Of a stretch of DNA of 64,000 nucleotides, positions 50,441 to 59,835 are shown piece by piece. This DNA is from Acetobacter oryzoeni (GTDB lineage Bacteria; Pseudomonadota; Alphaproteobacteria; Acetobacterales; Acetobacteraceae). Both the position numbers and the translations under genes were made by a program. The number at the start of each line of letters is the position of its first letter. Positions within the stretch are counted from its first letter, which is position 1. The notes beneath the pieces were generated by a model. It was not told where the DNA came from. It ran no database searches and saw only the letters and a program-made list of their open reading frames with translations. The stretch lies in the NCBI RefSeq assembly GCF_004014775.2, contig NZ_CP042809.1:62001-126000 (forward strand). Reading direction: 5' to 3'.

Positions 50441-51599
50441 GTCTGTCCATCGGCATCCTGACCCATTCGACCAATCCGCGCGGCGGTGTGGTGCACGGCA
50501 TGGCTCTGGCGGAAGCCCTGTGTGACGCGGGCCATGACGCAACGCTCATCGCGCCGGATGTGACCGGGACTGGTTTTTTCCGCACGCCCCGCTGCGCCAC
50601 ATACTGTATTCCGGCTGTGCCAGAGAGCGATCTACCAACGCTGTTGGAGCGCCGCATTGGTGAAATCAGGGACGCACTGCTTGGGCAGTATTTTGACGTG
50701 CTGCACGCGCAGGACCCCATCAGCGCCAATGCGCTGGCCGATCTGGTGATGGAGGGGCGGATACCGGGCTTTGCCCGCACGGTCCACCATCTCGACCGTT
50801 TCTCCCACCCCGTCCTTGCCACGCGGCAGGGGCGGGGCTTCATGGCGGCGACCGAACTCTTTACCGTCAGTACCCTGTGGGCAGGCATCCTGCGTGACGA
50901 ACATGGTCGCGAGGCCCCGTCGTCGGCAACGGGGTCGATCCCGTGCGCTTTTCGCCCGCACCAAACACGTATGATGCCTCGCTGCGGGCACGGTATCGTC
51001 TGCCGGCTGGCCATCGCCTGATCCTGACCGTAGGCGGCATTGAGCGCCGCAAGAATACCCTGCAACTGCTCGACGCGTTTCTGGCCCTTCGCCGCGAACA
51101 GCCTGATGTGCATCTGGTCGTGGCGGGCGGGGCTTCATTGCTGGATCATTCTGCCTACCGCACGCTGTTCGCGGCACGTCTGCATGAAAGCGGTGCAGCG
51201 GATCACGTGACCATAACCGGACCGGTTGCGGATGACGATATGCCAGCCTTTTACCGGCAGGCTGCCGTGCTGGCCTATCCGTCCATAACAGAAGGGTTCG
51301 GCCTGTGCCCGCTGGAAGCGCTGGCCTGCGGCACGCCCGCCATTGTGCCAGAAGTCGCGCCCTTTACCGGGCACCTTTCGCGGGCAGATGCGCTGTGGTG
51401 CGACCTGACGCGCCCCGACACCCTGCTTATGGCCTTGCGGGACGCGCTAAGCGTCAAAAACTGCGATCATTTCCGGGTCAGCGGCCCCGCAACGGCCCGC
51501 CGTTTCGACTGGAGCCGCGTGGCCAGTCGGCACCTCCCTGCGTACCGGCGTCTGGCAGTCCTATGGCATGCCGATGCCCCTGTTTCCGGAGTTTTATAA
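50437..51599 (+). pseudogene. Glycosyltransferase, MSMEG_0565 family, apparent frameshift
   Basis: The first part (50437-51021) has the N-terminal GT4 fold (SIGILTHSTNPRGGVVHGMA, then VLHAQDPISANALADL). At the C-run 50915-50918 one base seems missing. The other frame continues VVGNGVDPVRFSPAP and has the C-terminal donor domain with ILTVGGIERRKNTLQLL and the E-x7-E motif SITEGFGLCPLEALACG. Restoring one C gives a normal single protein of about 387 residues. Its role in the Nit1 pathway is unknown. Confidence 0.85.
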
Positions 51600-51601
51600 C
51601 C

Positions 51602-51889
51602 ATGCCCGAAATGACTTTTCGTGTGCGCTGGCCCGATGGGAAGGAGACCGACTGCTACTCCCCATCACTGGTCATAAGGGACCATTTCACGCCTGGTCAG
51701 GATTATCCGGTCAGGGAGTTTCTTGAAAAGGCGGATACTGCCCTGACAGAGGCCAGTGAGCGGGTTCGCGCCCGCTACGGCTTCCCGTGCAGCCGCGCCC
51801 TTGGCCAGCTGCACGCCATTCGACAGGCCGGTGCGCCCTTCCTTAATCGACCCGATGCGCAGGTGCGCGTCCTGTCTTTCAGTTGTTGA
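51602..51889 (+). CDS. MSMEG_0570-family small protein
   Basis: A 95-residue protein starting 2 bp after the glycosyltransferase stop. MTFRVRWPDGKETDCYSPS and RVRARYGFPCSRA are typical of the nitrogen-starvation family that belongs to this cluster. It has two conserved Cys residues. Function unknown. The frame is also open upstream, but that is only a shadow of the glycosyltransferase gene. Confidence 0.85.
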   Translation: MPEMTFRVRWPDGKETDCYSPSLVIRDHFTPGQDYPVREFLEKADTALTEASERVRARYGFPCSRALGQLHAIRQAGAPFLNRPDAQVRVLSFSC

Positions 51890-51905
51890 GACGAAAAGAA
51901 CGACC

Positions 51906-53153
51906 ATGACACAGAACGAAAAAAGCATTCCCGTCATTATCGTGGGTGGCGGACAGGCCGGGCTCTCCATGAGCTGGTATCTCTGCCGCGAGAAGGTGGA
52001 GCACATTGTCTTTGAGGCAAAGACGGCCTGCCATTCGTGGGAGGATGAACGCTGGGACAATTTTTGCCTGGTCACACCGAACTGGCAGTGCGAACTCCCA
52101 GGTCATCCCTACAAAGGGAACGATCCTCACGGATTCATGGTGAAACAGGAAATTATCGAATACGTGAAGGGCTTTGTTAACTCGTTCAACCCACCGCTGC
52201 ACGAACACACGGCTGTCACCTCCATCACGCGCCATGAAGGCGGCGGGTACCGCGTGGTGGCGGCTGGAGAGACATGGCATGCAAAGCATGTGGTCATTGC
52301 ATCGGGAGCGTATCAGGACGCGGTTATCCCCGGCTATGCGAGTGCCATCGATCCCACCATCCATCAGGTCCACTCGCAGGATTACCGCAATGCCGCCCAG
52401 CTTCCGAACGGCGCGGTTCTGGTCGTGGGCAGCGGTCAGTCCGGTGCGCAGATCGTCGAGGACCTGTTTCTTGAAAAACGCAAGGTTCATCTCTGTGTCG
52501 GTTCCGCCCCGCGTGTCTCGCGCTTCTACCGTGGCCGCGATGTCGTGGACTGGCTTGCGGACATGCACTTCTACGATCTTACTGTGGACAATCACCCCTT
52601 ACGTGACGGCGCACGCGACAAAACCAATCATTATGTCACCGGCCGAAATGGAGGCCATGATCTTGATCTGCGGCTCTTTGCCAAGGAGGGCGTGGGCCTG
52701 CATGGCACGCTGGAGACAATCCGCGATGAAGTGGCGCACTTCGCACCGGATCTTGCGGAAAACCTTGATGATGCTGACAAAACCAATGCCGACATCAAGA
52801 AATCCATTGACGCCTACATCGCCCGCGAAGGGATCACGGCCCCAACCGAAGCCCCTTATGCACCTGTGTGGGAGCCTGATGGCAGCAACACCCCGCTGGA
52901 CCTGAAAGCCGCAGGCATCACCTCGATCGTCTGGTGCATTGGCTTCCGCCCGAACTATCGCTGGATCGACGTTCCGGTCTTCAACGGGGCCAACAAACCG
53001 GTCTGGCATCGCGGCGTAACCGACGCGCCAGGATTCTACTTCCTCGGCCTGCCGTGGCTGCACACATGGGGATCGGGACGGTTTTCCGGTGTCTCGCGTG
53101 ACGCCGCGTGGCTGGCCAGCCAGATCACCGGCAAAGACGTGCCCGTAGCCTGA
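51906..53153 (+). CDS. Flavoprotein monooxygenase-like, MSMEG_0569 family
   Basis: A 415-residue protein from the ATG at 51906. FAD binding is shown by VIIVGGGQAGLSMSWYL and NADPH binding by VLVVGSGQSGAQIVEDLF (about residue 178), with the late FAD motif GFYFLGLPWLHTWGSGRF. This is the general layout of flavin-containing monooxygenases. It probably oxidises the pathway intermediate. It follows the small MSMEG_0570 gene after 16 bp. Confidence 0.92.
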   Translation: MTQNEKSIPVIIVGGGQAGLSMSWYLCREKVEHIVFEAKTACHSWEDERWDNFCLVTPNWQCELPGHPYKGNDPHGFMVKQEIIEYVKGFVNSFNPPLHEHTAVTSITRHEGGGYRVVAAGETWHAKHVVIASGAYQDAVIPGYASAIDPTIHQVHSQDYRNAAQLPNGAVLVVGSGQSGAQIVEDLFLEKRKVHLCVGSAPRVSRFYRGRDVVDWLADMHFYDLTVDNHPLRDGARDKTNHYVTGRNGGHDLDLRLFAKEGVGLHGTLETIRDEVAHFAPDLAENLDDADKTNADIKKSIDAYIAREGITAPTEAPYAPVWEPDGSNTPLDLKAAGITSIVWCIGFRPNYRWIDVPVFNGANKPVWHRGVTDAPGFYFLGLPWLHTWGSGRFSGVSRDAAWLASQITGKDVPVA

Positions 53154-53168
53154 ACGGAGTAAAATACC

Positions 53169-54941
53169 ATGCTTCCATGGACGACATACGAGGCGATGTA
53201 TGATGCGGCGCTAAATCGGCCAGAGCAGTTCTGGCTGGCTGCGGCACAGCGCGTGACATGGAAGCAGCCGCCAGTGGCCGCATGCAGGACACGGGCGGAT
53301 GGCTGGCATGACTGGTTTCCTGACGCTACGCTCAACACCTGCCACAATGCCGTGGATCGGCATGTTGAAAATGGTCGCGGCGGGCAGGCAGCATTAATCT
53401 GGCATTCCTGCGCCACCAGGGAACGGCAGGTGGTGACTTACCGGGAACTACAGGGCAGGGTGGCCGGTTTTGCTGGCGGCCTACGCTCGCTCGGCGTGGA
53501 AAAAGGCGACCGTGTCCTGATCGTTATGCCCACCATGATCGAAACAGCCATCGCAATGCTTGCCTGTGCGCGGATCGGGGCGGTGCATGTGGTGGTTTTT
53601 GCCGGTTATGCGGGGCCGGAACTGGCGCGCCGGATTGATGATGTGGCCCCCAAAGTCATCATCACCGCCAGTTGTAGCTTTCAGGGGCAGACGGCAATCC
53701 CATCTGCACCTGTCCTGAATGAGGCGCTGGACAAAGCGACGCATAGACCACAGGCCTGCGTGATCGTGCAGCGCAAAGCCTGTCCGGCCTCACTTCTGCC
53801 GGTGTGCGATCATGATTTCCACATGCTGGAGCAGTCCGCGCCAGCAGAGCCGGTCATACTGCGCTCCGAAGATCCCCTGTATATTCTTCATACATCCGGA
53901 ACGACGGGTCATGCGAAAGGCATTGTGCGTGACAATGGCGGTCATGCTGTGGCCCTCGCCTTATCCATGGATTTGATCTACGGCTGCAAACCCGGTGACA
54001 CCTTCTTTACGACATCAGATCTGGGCTGGGTTGTCGGTCACTCCTACGGCGTCTACGCCCCTCTGATCAGCGGCTGCACCAGCGTAATCGTGGAAGGTGG
54101 CGCATCTGCTTCCGCCATTCACACGCTCAGTCATGAGCACGAGGTGAAATGTCTGTTCACGACGCCAACACAGATGCGACTCATGCGACAGGAGAGCCGC
54201 CATCTGTCAGGAGCGATAGTGCCCGCGCTGAGCCGCATCTTTGTCGCCGGGGAATATGCGGACCCAACTTTGCTGGACTGGGCGCGGGCATATTTTCGTA
54301 AACCCGTCGTCAATCACTGGTGGCAGACCGAAACCGGCTGGAGCATTACCGCCCATTTCTTCGGCCTGCCCGAGCGTGAGCCGGTCTCGCTCATGAATGA
54401 TATCGGGCGGCCTGCGCCGGGATTCCGTCCGGCCATAATGCCCTCCATACCGGCGGAACAGTGCGGCGAGATTGTTCTCTCCCTACCGCTGCCGCCTGGC
54501 TGTCTGGCGGGTGTCTGGAAGGACAGGGCGATCCATGCTCCTGCAGCGTATCTTGATGAAACACGTAGGCATTATCGCACCTTCGATGAAGGCATGATCG
54601 AAGCCAATCGCGCCGTGCATATGCTCGGACGTTCCGATGATGTCATCAAGGTCGCGGGCCGGAGGATTTCCGGCGTGCAGATCGAAAAGATCATTGCAGC
54701 ACATCCGGCCGTTCATGCCTGCGCCGTGGTCGCGACCCCCGATGAACTGCGGGGACAGCGACCTGTCGCCTATGTGGTGACTGATCCCGGCATGAAATAT
54801 GTTCCGTCTGCCGAGGAAATCGTTGCACGGGTCAACGAAGTCCTCGGGCGCTGGATTGGTCTGAAGGAGGTCCGCTTCGTCAGGCATCTGCCGACCACCG
54901 TATCGGGCAAGATCACACGCAAACGTGTTCTGGTGTCCTGA
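53169..54941 (+). CDS. AMP-forming acyl-CoA synthetase (PrpE/Acs-like)
   Basis: A 590-residue adenylate-forming ligase. The phosphate-binding loop is YILHTSGTTGHAKG (about residue 240), then HWWQTETGWS (about 380), YRTFDEGMIEANRAVHMLGRSDDVIKVAG split over A8, and the catalytic lysine in TTVSGKITRKRV at the very end. It is most like acetyl- or propionyl-CoA synthetases but has a short N-terminus. As the last gene of the cluster it may activate the acid released by the nitrilase. Confidence 0.9.
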   Translation: MLPWTTYEAMYDAALNRPEQFWLAAAQRVTWKQPPVAACRTRADGWHDWFPDATLNTCHNAVDRHVENGRGGQAALIWHSCATRERQVVTYRELQGRVAGFAGGLRSLGVEKGDRVLIVMPTMIETAIAMLACARIGAVHVVVFAGYAGPELARRIDDVAPKVIITASCSFQGQTAIPSAPVLNEALDKATHRPQACVIVQRKACPASLLPVCDHDFHMLEQSAPAEPVILRSEDPLYILHTSGTTGHAKGIVRDNGGHAVALALSMDLIYGCKPGDTFFTTSDLGWVVGHSYGVYAPLISGCTSVIVEGGASASAIHTLSHEHEVKCLFTTPTQMRLMRQESRHLSGAIVPALSRIFVAGEYADPTLLDWARAYFRKPVVNHWWQTETGWSITAHFFGLPEREPVSLMNDIGRPAPGFRPAIMPSIPAEQCGEIVLSLPLPPGCLAGVWKDRAIHAPAAYLDETRRHYRTFDEGMIEANRAVHMLGRSDDVIKVAGRRISGVQIEKIIAAHPAVHACAVVATPDELRGQRPVAYVVTDPGMKYVPSAEEIVARVNEVLGRWIGLKEVRFVRHLPTTVSGKITRKRVLVS

Positions 54942-55230
54942 TGTTATCGATGTTGGACCGGGTTATGCTTGTAGAAGAATGGAAAGCCATACCAAACACC
55001 TGTTGAACCGATGTTTATTGGTCGTTCGTAGCAGGGGTATCGGCCAAAATATCGTCGGGACAGGGATAGGTCCGGAAGATATTCTCAAGAAGATATCGTA
55101 ATAATGGAGCACAAGAACCAGTTCATCTAAATACACCAATAATAAAACCGTCTTGTTTCCGATCGTTGATTATCACCAGATATAGATTTTCGATAATTAC
55201 GGCCGGACCAGGATTTTTGGGGAAACACCC
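54942..55230 (+). promoter_or_regulatory. Intergenic region before the bd oxidase
   Basis: About 290 bp without a gene. The last 100 bp are AT-rich (ATTATCACCAGATATAGA) and should hold the cydAB promoter. I see no clear FNR- or ArcA-type box and no good terminator for the Nit1 cluster. Confidence 0.3.
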
Positions 55231-56664
55231 ATGCAACCAACTCAAGATATAGCGTTGCTTCTTGCGCGTTTTCAGTTCGCCTTTACCGTAGGCGTCCATA
55301 TTGTCTTTCCTGCCTTCTCGATCGGGTTAGCCGCCTATCTAGCGGTACTGGAAGGACTGTGGCTTAAAACCGGGCGAACGGCTTATCTGGATCTGTATCG
55401 GTACTGGATCAAGATATTTTCGATCGTTTTTGGGATGGGCGTCGTCTCTGGCTTGGTCATGTCGTATGAATTTGGCACGAACTGGTCGATCTTTTCCCGA
55501 AAGGCCGGCCCCATTACAGGCGTGCTACTGTCGTATGAGGTCATGACAGCCTTCTTTCTGGAGGCTGGTTTCCTAGGGGTCATGCTGTTTGGCATGAACA
55601 AGGTTGGACGCGGCCTGCATTATGCAGCGACATGCTGCGTTTCCGTTGGCACCCTCATCTCGATGACATGGATTCTGGCGTCAAATTCGTGGATGCAGAC
55701 GCCACAGGGATATACGATTGATCCTGCCACCGGGCGCTTTATACCAGCAGACTGGCTTGCCATCATCTTCAACCCCTCATTTCCTTTCCGACTGGTGCAT
55801 ATGGGCCTCGCGGCCTTTCTTTCGGTTGCCTTTATCGTGGGAGCTACTGGAGCATGGCACCTGCTCAAAGCGCGCCGTGCAGGAACGCAGGCAAGTGAGC
55901 CGGTAAGACTGATGTTTTCCATGGCTATGTGGATGGCGGCGTTTGTAGCGCCCCTGCAAGTTCTTGCCGGTGACGCCCATGGGCTGAACACACTTAAATA
56001 CCAGCCGGTCAAAATTGCCGCCATGGAAGGGGATTGGGAGTCAGAAAGGCGCGCTCCGGAACTGCTGTTCGGTATTCCCAATATGAAAACCGAGCATACA
56101 GATTATGCCGTCAAGCTGCCTCTGGTAGGATCACTTATCCTGACGCATAGCCTGAATGGCAAGGTCCCTGGCATGAAGGATTTCCCGCGTGACCAACGCC
56201 CCTTCTCGCCTGTTATATTTTTTTCCTTCCGCATAATGATTGCACTGGCCATGCTAATGGTCGTCGTCGGGTTCTGGTCGCTTTGGTTGAGGCGCAGAGG
56301 AGCACTATTCAGCAGTTCCGTATTTCATAGGGTCGCCGTAGGCATGGCACCTGCCGGCTTCATCGCTCTGCTATGCGGATGGATCACGACCGAAGTTGGT
56401 CGTCAGCCGTGGACTGTATACGGGCTTCTCCGGACATCGGATAGTGTATCCCCGATTGCCCTGTCCAATATGGCGCTAACGATGACTGTCTTTGTGGTGG
56501 TCTACGTGATCGTGTTCGGATCGGGGATCGGCATTCTATGTCGTCTTCTGACGCACGCGCCGGTGGAAGGTGAACATGAAACCAGCCCCTCTCATGCCCC
56601 GGACATTCTGGCCACAAGCACTCATCCCGAAGTCATCAATTCTTCGCCCGGTAAAGGAGCTTGA
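55231..56664 (+). CDS. cydA: Cytochrome bd-type quinol oxidase subunit I (CIO type)
   Basis: A 477-residue integral membrane protein with nine or so helices. The N-terminal ARFQFAFTVGVHIVFPAFSI holds the first haem-ligand His. The segment WESERRAPELLFG is the short quinol-binding loop typical of the cyanide-insensitive type, and GRQPWTVYGLLRT is the conserved GRQPW block. It oxidises quinol and reduces oxygen at the cytoplasmic membrane. In acetic acid bacteria it lets respiration continue in acid or with little proton pumping. The stop overlaps the start region of cydB. Confidence 0.95.
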   Translation: MQPTQDIALLLARFQFAFTVGVHIVFPAFSIGLAAYLAVLEGLWLKTGRTAYLDLYRYWIKIFSIVFGMGVVSGLVMSYEFGTNWSIFSRKAGPITGVLLSYEVMTAFFLEAGFLGVMLFGMNKVGRGLHYAATCCVSVGTLISMTWILASNSWMQTPQGYTIDPATGRFIPADWLAIIFNPSFPFRLVHMGLAAFLSVAFIVGATGAWHLLKARRAGTQASEPVRLMFSMAMWMAAFVAPLQVLAGDAHGLNTLKYQPVKIAAMEGDWESERRAPELLFGIPNMKTEHTDYAVKLPLVGSLILTHSLNGKVPGMKDFPRDQRPFSPVIFFSFRIMIALAMLMVVVGFWSLWLRRRGALFSSSVFHRVAVGMAPAGFIALLCGWITTEVGRQPWTVYGLLRTSDSVSPIALSNMALTMTVFVVVYVIVFGSGIGILCRLLTHAPVEGEHETSPSHAPDILATSTHPEVINSSPGKGA

Positions 56665-56666
56665 GC

Positions 56667-57686
56667 ATGATGGACGTTGCATACTGGTTACCAATCATAT
56701 GGGCGATCATCCTGATTGCAGCAATTTCGATTTACGTTGTCTTAGATGGATTTGATCTTGGTATCGGAATGCTCTTCGCCTTGGAGCGACAGGAAGCCCG
56801 CAGGGACGTGATGGTGAATACCATCGCACCCGTGTGGGATGGGAACGAAACGTGGATGGTCCTTGGAGGCGCCACTCTTTATGGGGTATTCCCAGGCGCT
56901 TATTCAACCTTACTCCCCGCGTTCTATCTTCCGATCGTCTTAATGCTGGTTGCCCTGATCTTCCGGGGCGTTGCATTCGAATTCCGCGTCATGACACGAG
57001 GAACAGGGCGTGAAAAATTGTGGGATATCGGCTTTATGGGAGGATCCGGCATCGCTGCTTTTTGCCAGGGTGTCATCCTCGGCGGGGTTGTACAGGGAAT
57101 CAATGTGGTCGATGGGACCTTTGTTGGAGGTTCGATGGACTGGCTAACTCCATTCAGCGTGGTATGCGGATTGGCCGTCATGTGCGGTTATGCCCTCCTT
57201 GGTGCAACTTGGCTTATCTGGCGTACGACCGATGTGCTAGAAGCCTCCTGTCGTAAGTGGGCGAAGCTGCTTGCGATTGGGCTATTTGTATGTATCGTTG
57301 CTGTCAGTCTGTGGACGCCAATGTTGCATGCGCCCTATCTTCGCCGTTGGACCGAATGGCCCAATATCGCATTTGTCGCGCCTGTGCCTCTTCTCGTAAT
57401 TATACTGGGCTTCCTGCTGACCATGGGTCTGCGCCGTGGGCACTCTAAAGGGCCGTTCCTGTGTGCACTCGGATGGTTTTTTCTCTGTCTCTCCGGCCTT
57501 GGGATTACAATATGGCCGTACGCTGTTCCGCCTGAGCTTACACTGTGGGATGTATCATCTCCCCCTTCCAGTCAATTTTTCCAGTTGGTCGGAACCGTCA
57601 TTCTGTTGCCGATCATTCTTACATATACGGTCTACTCCTATCGTGTGTTTCGCGGAAAGGTAACGGAAGCAGATGGCTATCACTGA
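56667..57686 (+). CDS. cydB: Cytochrome bd-type quinol oxidase subunit II
   Basis: A 339-residue membrane protein with eight predicted helices. It has the family start (WLPIIWAIILIAAISIYVVL, then DGFDLGIGMLFAL) and the block PVWDGNETWMVLGGATLYGV. It forms a heterodimer with CydA. I place the start at 56667 because AAAGGAG lies 9 bases before; a TTG at 56661 would overlap the cydA stop and is less likely. Confidence 0.95.
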   Translation: MMDVAYWLPIIWAIILIAAISIYVVLDGFDLGIGMLFALERQEARRDVMVNTIAPVWDGNETWMVLGGATLYGVFPGAYSTLLPAFYLPIVLMLVALIFRGVAFEFRVMTRGTGREKLWDIGFMGGSGIAAFCQGVILGGVVQGINVVDGTFVGGSMDWLTPFSVVCGLAVMCGYALLGATWLIWRTTDVLEASCRKWAKLLAIGLFVCIVAVSLWTPMLHAPYLRRWTEWPNIAFVAPVPLLVIILGFLLTMGLRRGHSKGPFLCALGWFFLCLSGLGITIWPYAVPPELTLWDVSSPPSSQFFQLVGTVILLPIILTYTVYSYRVFRGKVTEADGYH

Positions 57687-57822
57687 GTTCGTAGAAGGAA
57701 ATGGGGACAACGCTCCCCAGCGGCTTGCTCGGCGCATCGGTTGGTTCGTCGCCATCTGGACGCTTAGCACGGTAGCATTGTTCGCAACCGCCTCGCTTAT
57801 TCACATAATCATACCAAAATAA
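57673..57822 (+). CDS. Small one-helix protein of the bd oxidase (DUF2474/CydX-like)
   Basis: A 49-residue frame that starts inside the end of cydB (14-bp overlap). After a polar N-terminal part it has RLARRIGWFVAIWTLSTVAL and a continuing membrane helix ending in IIIPK. Small one-helix subunits downstream of cydB (CydX, or DUF2474 in the CIO type) stabilise the oxidase. Position, size and the R-R-x-G-W-F-V start of the helix fit well. The gene was found by direct reading because of its small size. Confidence 0.75.
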   Translation: MAITEFVEGNGDNAPQRLARRIGWFVAIWTLSTVALFATASLIHIIIPK

Positions 57823-58014
57823 TCGAAAATCCAATATCAGGTCTCGAACGGATAATATTGATAGACGCCGAGGCGGTCAGCTGGAGGGATCGAAGAACCG
57901 TTGATTGATGTGCTTGGCGGGTAATTTCTGGCTTTTGGCGATTTGATTGACGGTTTTTGCGATGGCATCCGGTCTGCGTTTTGAGCAGATTGGGAGCTGT
58001 TACCCGCTTGATAG
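57823..58014. other. Short non-coding gap with a possible peptide remnant
   Basis: On the minus strand 57882-58003 encodes LPICSKRRPDAIAKTVNQIA followed by KSQKLPAKHINQRFFDPSS and a stop, without a start codon. This could be the tail of a broken gene at the outer edge of the IS. No terminator is obvious for the cyd operon. Confidence 0.3.
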
Positions 58015-58920
58015 CTACGCTGTGGTGCTGATCCGCTGCAGGAAGAGGAAGCGGCGCATGTTGTAGACGATATTGGCCAGCCCGATCCTCATGGTGGCCC
58101 GGGTAATACCGACAGTTCGGATGAACAATCCCGTCTGTGATTTCTGGTCGGCGAAAACATGCTCGACACGCGAGCGGATCATGGACTTTCCTGCATTGGA
58201 CCGCTGGATATGGAGTGGCATGGGTTTGAGATGCGGCTTCTTCCTGTGAACCTTTGAGACAAAGCCATGCTTTTCCATGAAGTCTTCATTGGCTTTTGAG
58301 CGATACGCTGTATCAGCCCAGACGCTTGAGGCCGTATTGGTTTTATCCAGCAGCCCCTCTCTCAATCGCGCACCATCACTGGCGGCGGCATCCGTCGTCT
58401 TCCATTTTCGGATGAACCGAAACTTCCGATCGATGGAGACGTGGGATTTGTAGCCAAAGAACGGGATGGCAAGATCGCTGGATGGCATGGTTCCATCATC
58501 CTGCTGCTTCGCCTTCGTGAACTTCAGCGTCCATCGCGCATGCCTGTCCTTGTGCGACAGTTTAGATGGCTTGTCCTGCCAGTCTTCAGGAATACGGCCT
58601 GCTCGCAGATCCGCTTTCTCTGCGTTTGTATTGCGCTGCTTCGGAGCCGCTACGAGCGTGGCATCCAGGATCTGGCCTGACATCGGCAGATAACCAGCGC
58701 TGTGCAGGGTCGCATCAAAGCGCTCAAACAGTCTTTCAATGGCCCCCGCCTGTGTCAGGCGTTCACGGAACAGCCAGATTGTTTTGGCATCGGGCACCCG
58801 ATCTGAAAGTCCCAGACCAAGGAAACGCATAAAGGAGAGGCGATCGTTGATGAGATACTCTGTCCGCTCATCAGACAAATTGTTGAGCGTCTGGATCACC
58901 AGGATCTTGAACATCAACAC
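58015..58920 (-). pseudogene. IS5-family transposase lacking its N-terminus
   Basis: The 301 residues match the IS5/IS903-like transposases from LMFKILVIQTLNNLSDERTE onward, with the catalytic blocks GQILDATLVAAPKQRN, VWADTAYRS and SRVEHVFADQKSQTGL. The usual 30-40 N-terminal residues are missing; the frame continues upstream only to about 58935 (LTFDPV), where the IS66 element starts. It therefore lost its 5' end and one terminal repeat. Confidence 0.8.
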
Positions 58921-58988
58921 CGGATCAAATGTAAGGTTCCGGTGTGAGACGCCTTGTTGAGTTTATGGAGTGATGATGTGCTCTGTTC

Positions 58989-59426
58989 ATGACAAAGCGA
59001 TCAGAACAGAGAGATGCTTGTGTCGCAGCGACATTCGCTGCGACAGCATCGTGCGCCCCTCAACCGGTTATTGAAATTGTTGGCGAACGGCGTCGTGCCT
59101 ATGATGACACGTTCAGGCGTCGGGTTGTGCTGGCGTCCTATGAAGCCGGTCAGTCAGTCCGTGCTATTGCGCGCCAGTTTGGTGTCCATGTCAGCGTCGT
59201 TTACCGATGGCGGCAGAAACTGGGTTTCGTAACCCCGTCTGCTAAAGAGCAGCTTTCTTTTGTGCCGGTTCATGTGACATCCCCTGTTGAAGGGCTGGGA
59301 GGAAACCCGTCCTGCAGGAGTGGACATGAAGCCAGCATTCTTTTCCCTGGTGGCGAGAAGCTGATGGTTGACAGCCGGATCGCGATTGAAGATCTGCGTA
59401 AACTCCTTCAGGTTTTACGCTCATGA
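58989..59426 (+). CDS. tnpA: IS66 TnpA
   Basis: A 145-residue protein with a helix-turn-helix of the transposase_8 type (RRRVVLASYEAGQSVRAIAR, then QFGVHVSVVYRWRQKLG). It is accessory to transposition in IS66. The stop overlaps the start of tnpB by 4 bp. Confidence 0.9.
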   Translation: MTKRSEQRDACVAATFAATASCAPQPVIEIVGERRRAYDDTFRRRVVLASYEAGQSVRAIARQFGVHVSVVYRWRQKLGFVTPSAKEQLSFVPVHVTSPVEGLGGNPSCRSGHEASILFPGGEKLMVDSRIAIEDLRKLLQVLRS

Positions 59427-59770
59427 TCCATCTTCCCTCTGGCCTGAAGATATGGCTGGCGGCGGGGACGACAGACATGCGCCTTGGCATGCCCGGTCTG
59501 GCTTTGAAAGTTCAACAGTTTCTGGGGAAAGACCCCTATGTTGGTGATGTTTTTGTCTTCCGGGGTCGGCGCGGCGATCTGGTAAAACTGATCTGGCATG
59601 ACGGGATTGGACTGTCGCTTTATGCGAAACGGATTGAACGTGGGTATTTTATCTGGCCCTCGGCAAAGGACGGGGCCCTCCATCTGAGTGCCTCACAATT
59701 AAGTTGCCTTCTCGAAGGGATCGACTGGCGTAATCCGCAGAAAACATGGCGGCCTGAACTGGCGGGATAA
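59423..59770 (+). CDS. tnpB: IS66 TnpB (Orf2-like)
   Basis: A 115-residue protein with the unmistakable family sequence IWLAAGTTDMRLGMPGLALK, then DVFVFRGRRGDLVKLIWHDG and KRIERGYFIWP. It is required for transposition but its biochemical task is not known. Intact. Confidence 0.93.
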   Translation: MIHLPSGLKIWLAAGTTDMRLGMPGLALKVQQFLGKDPYVGDVFVFRGRRGDLVKLIWHDGIGLSLYAKRIERGYFIWPSAKDGALHLSASQLSCLLEGIDWRNPQKTWRPELAG

Positions 59771-59835
59771 CAAAAAGGGGAGCGGGTGTCATAGTCCTGT
59801 ACCCTTTTGAACGGTTTTATGCTGAACTGTTTTTC

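Noticed and set aside
51305..51601. Upstream extension of the MSMEG_0570-like protein
   Set aside because: It is only an open frame within the glycosyltransferase gene; family similarity begins at the ATG at 51602.
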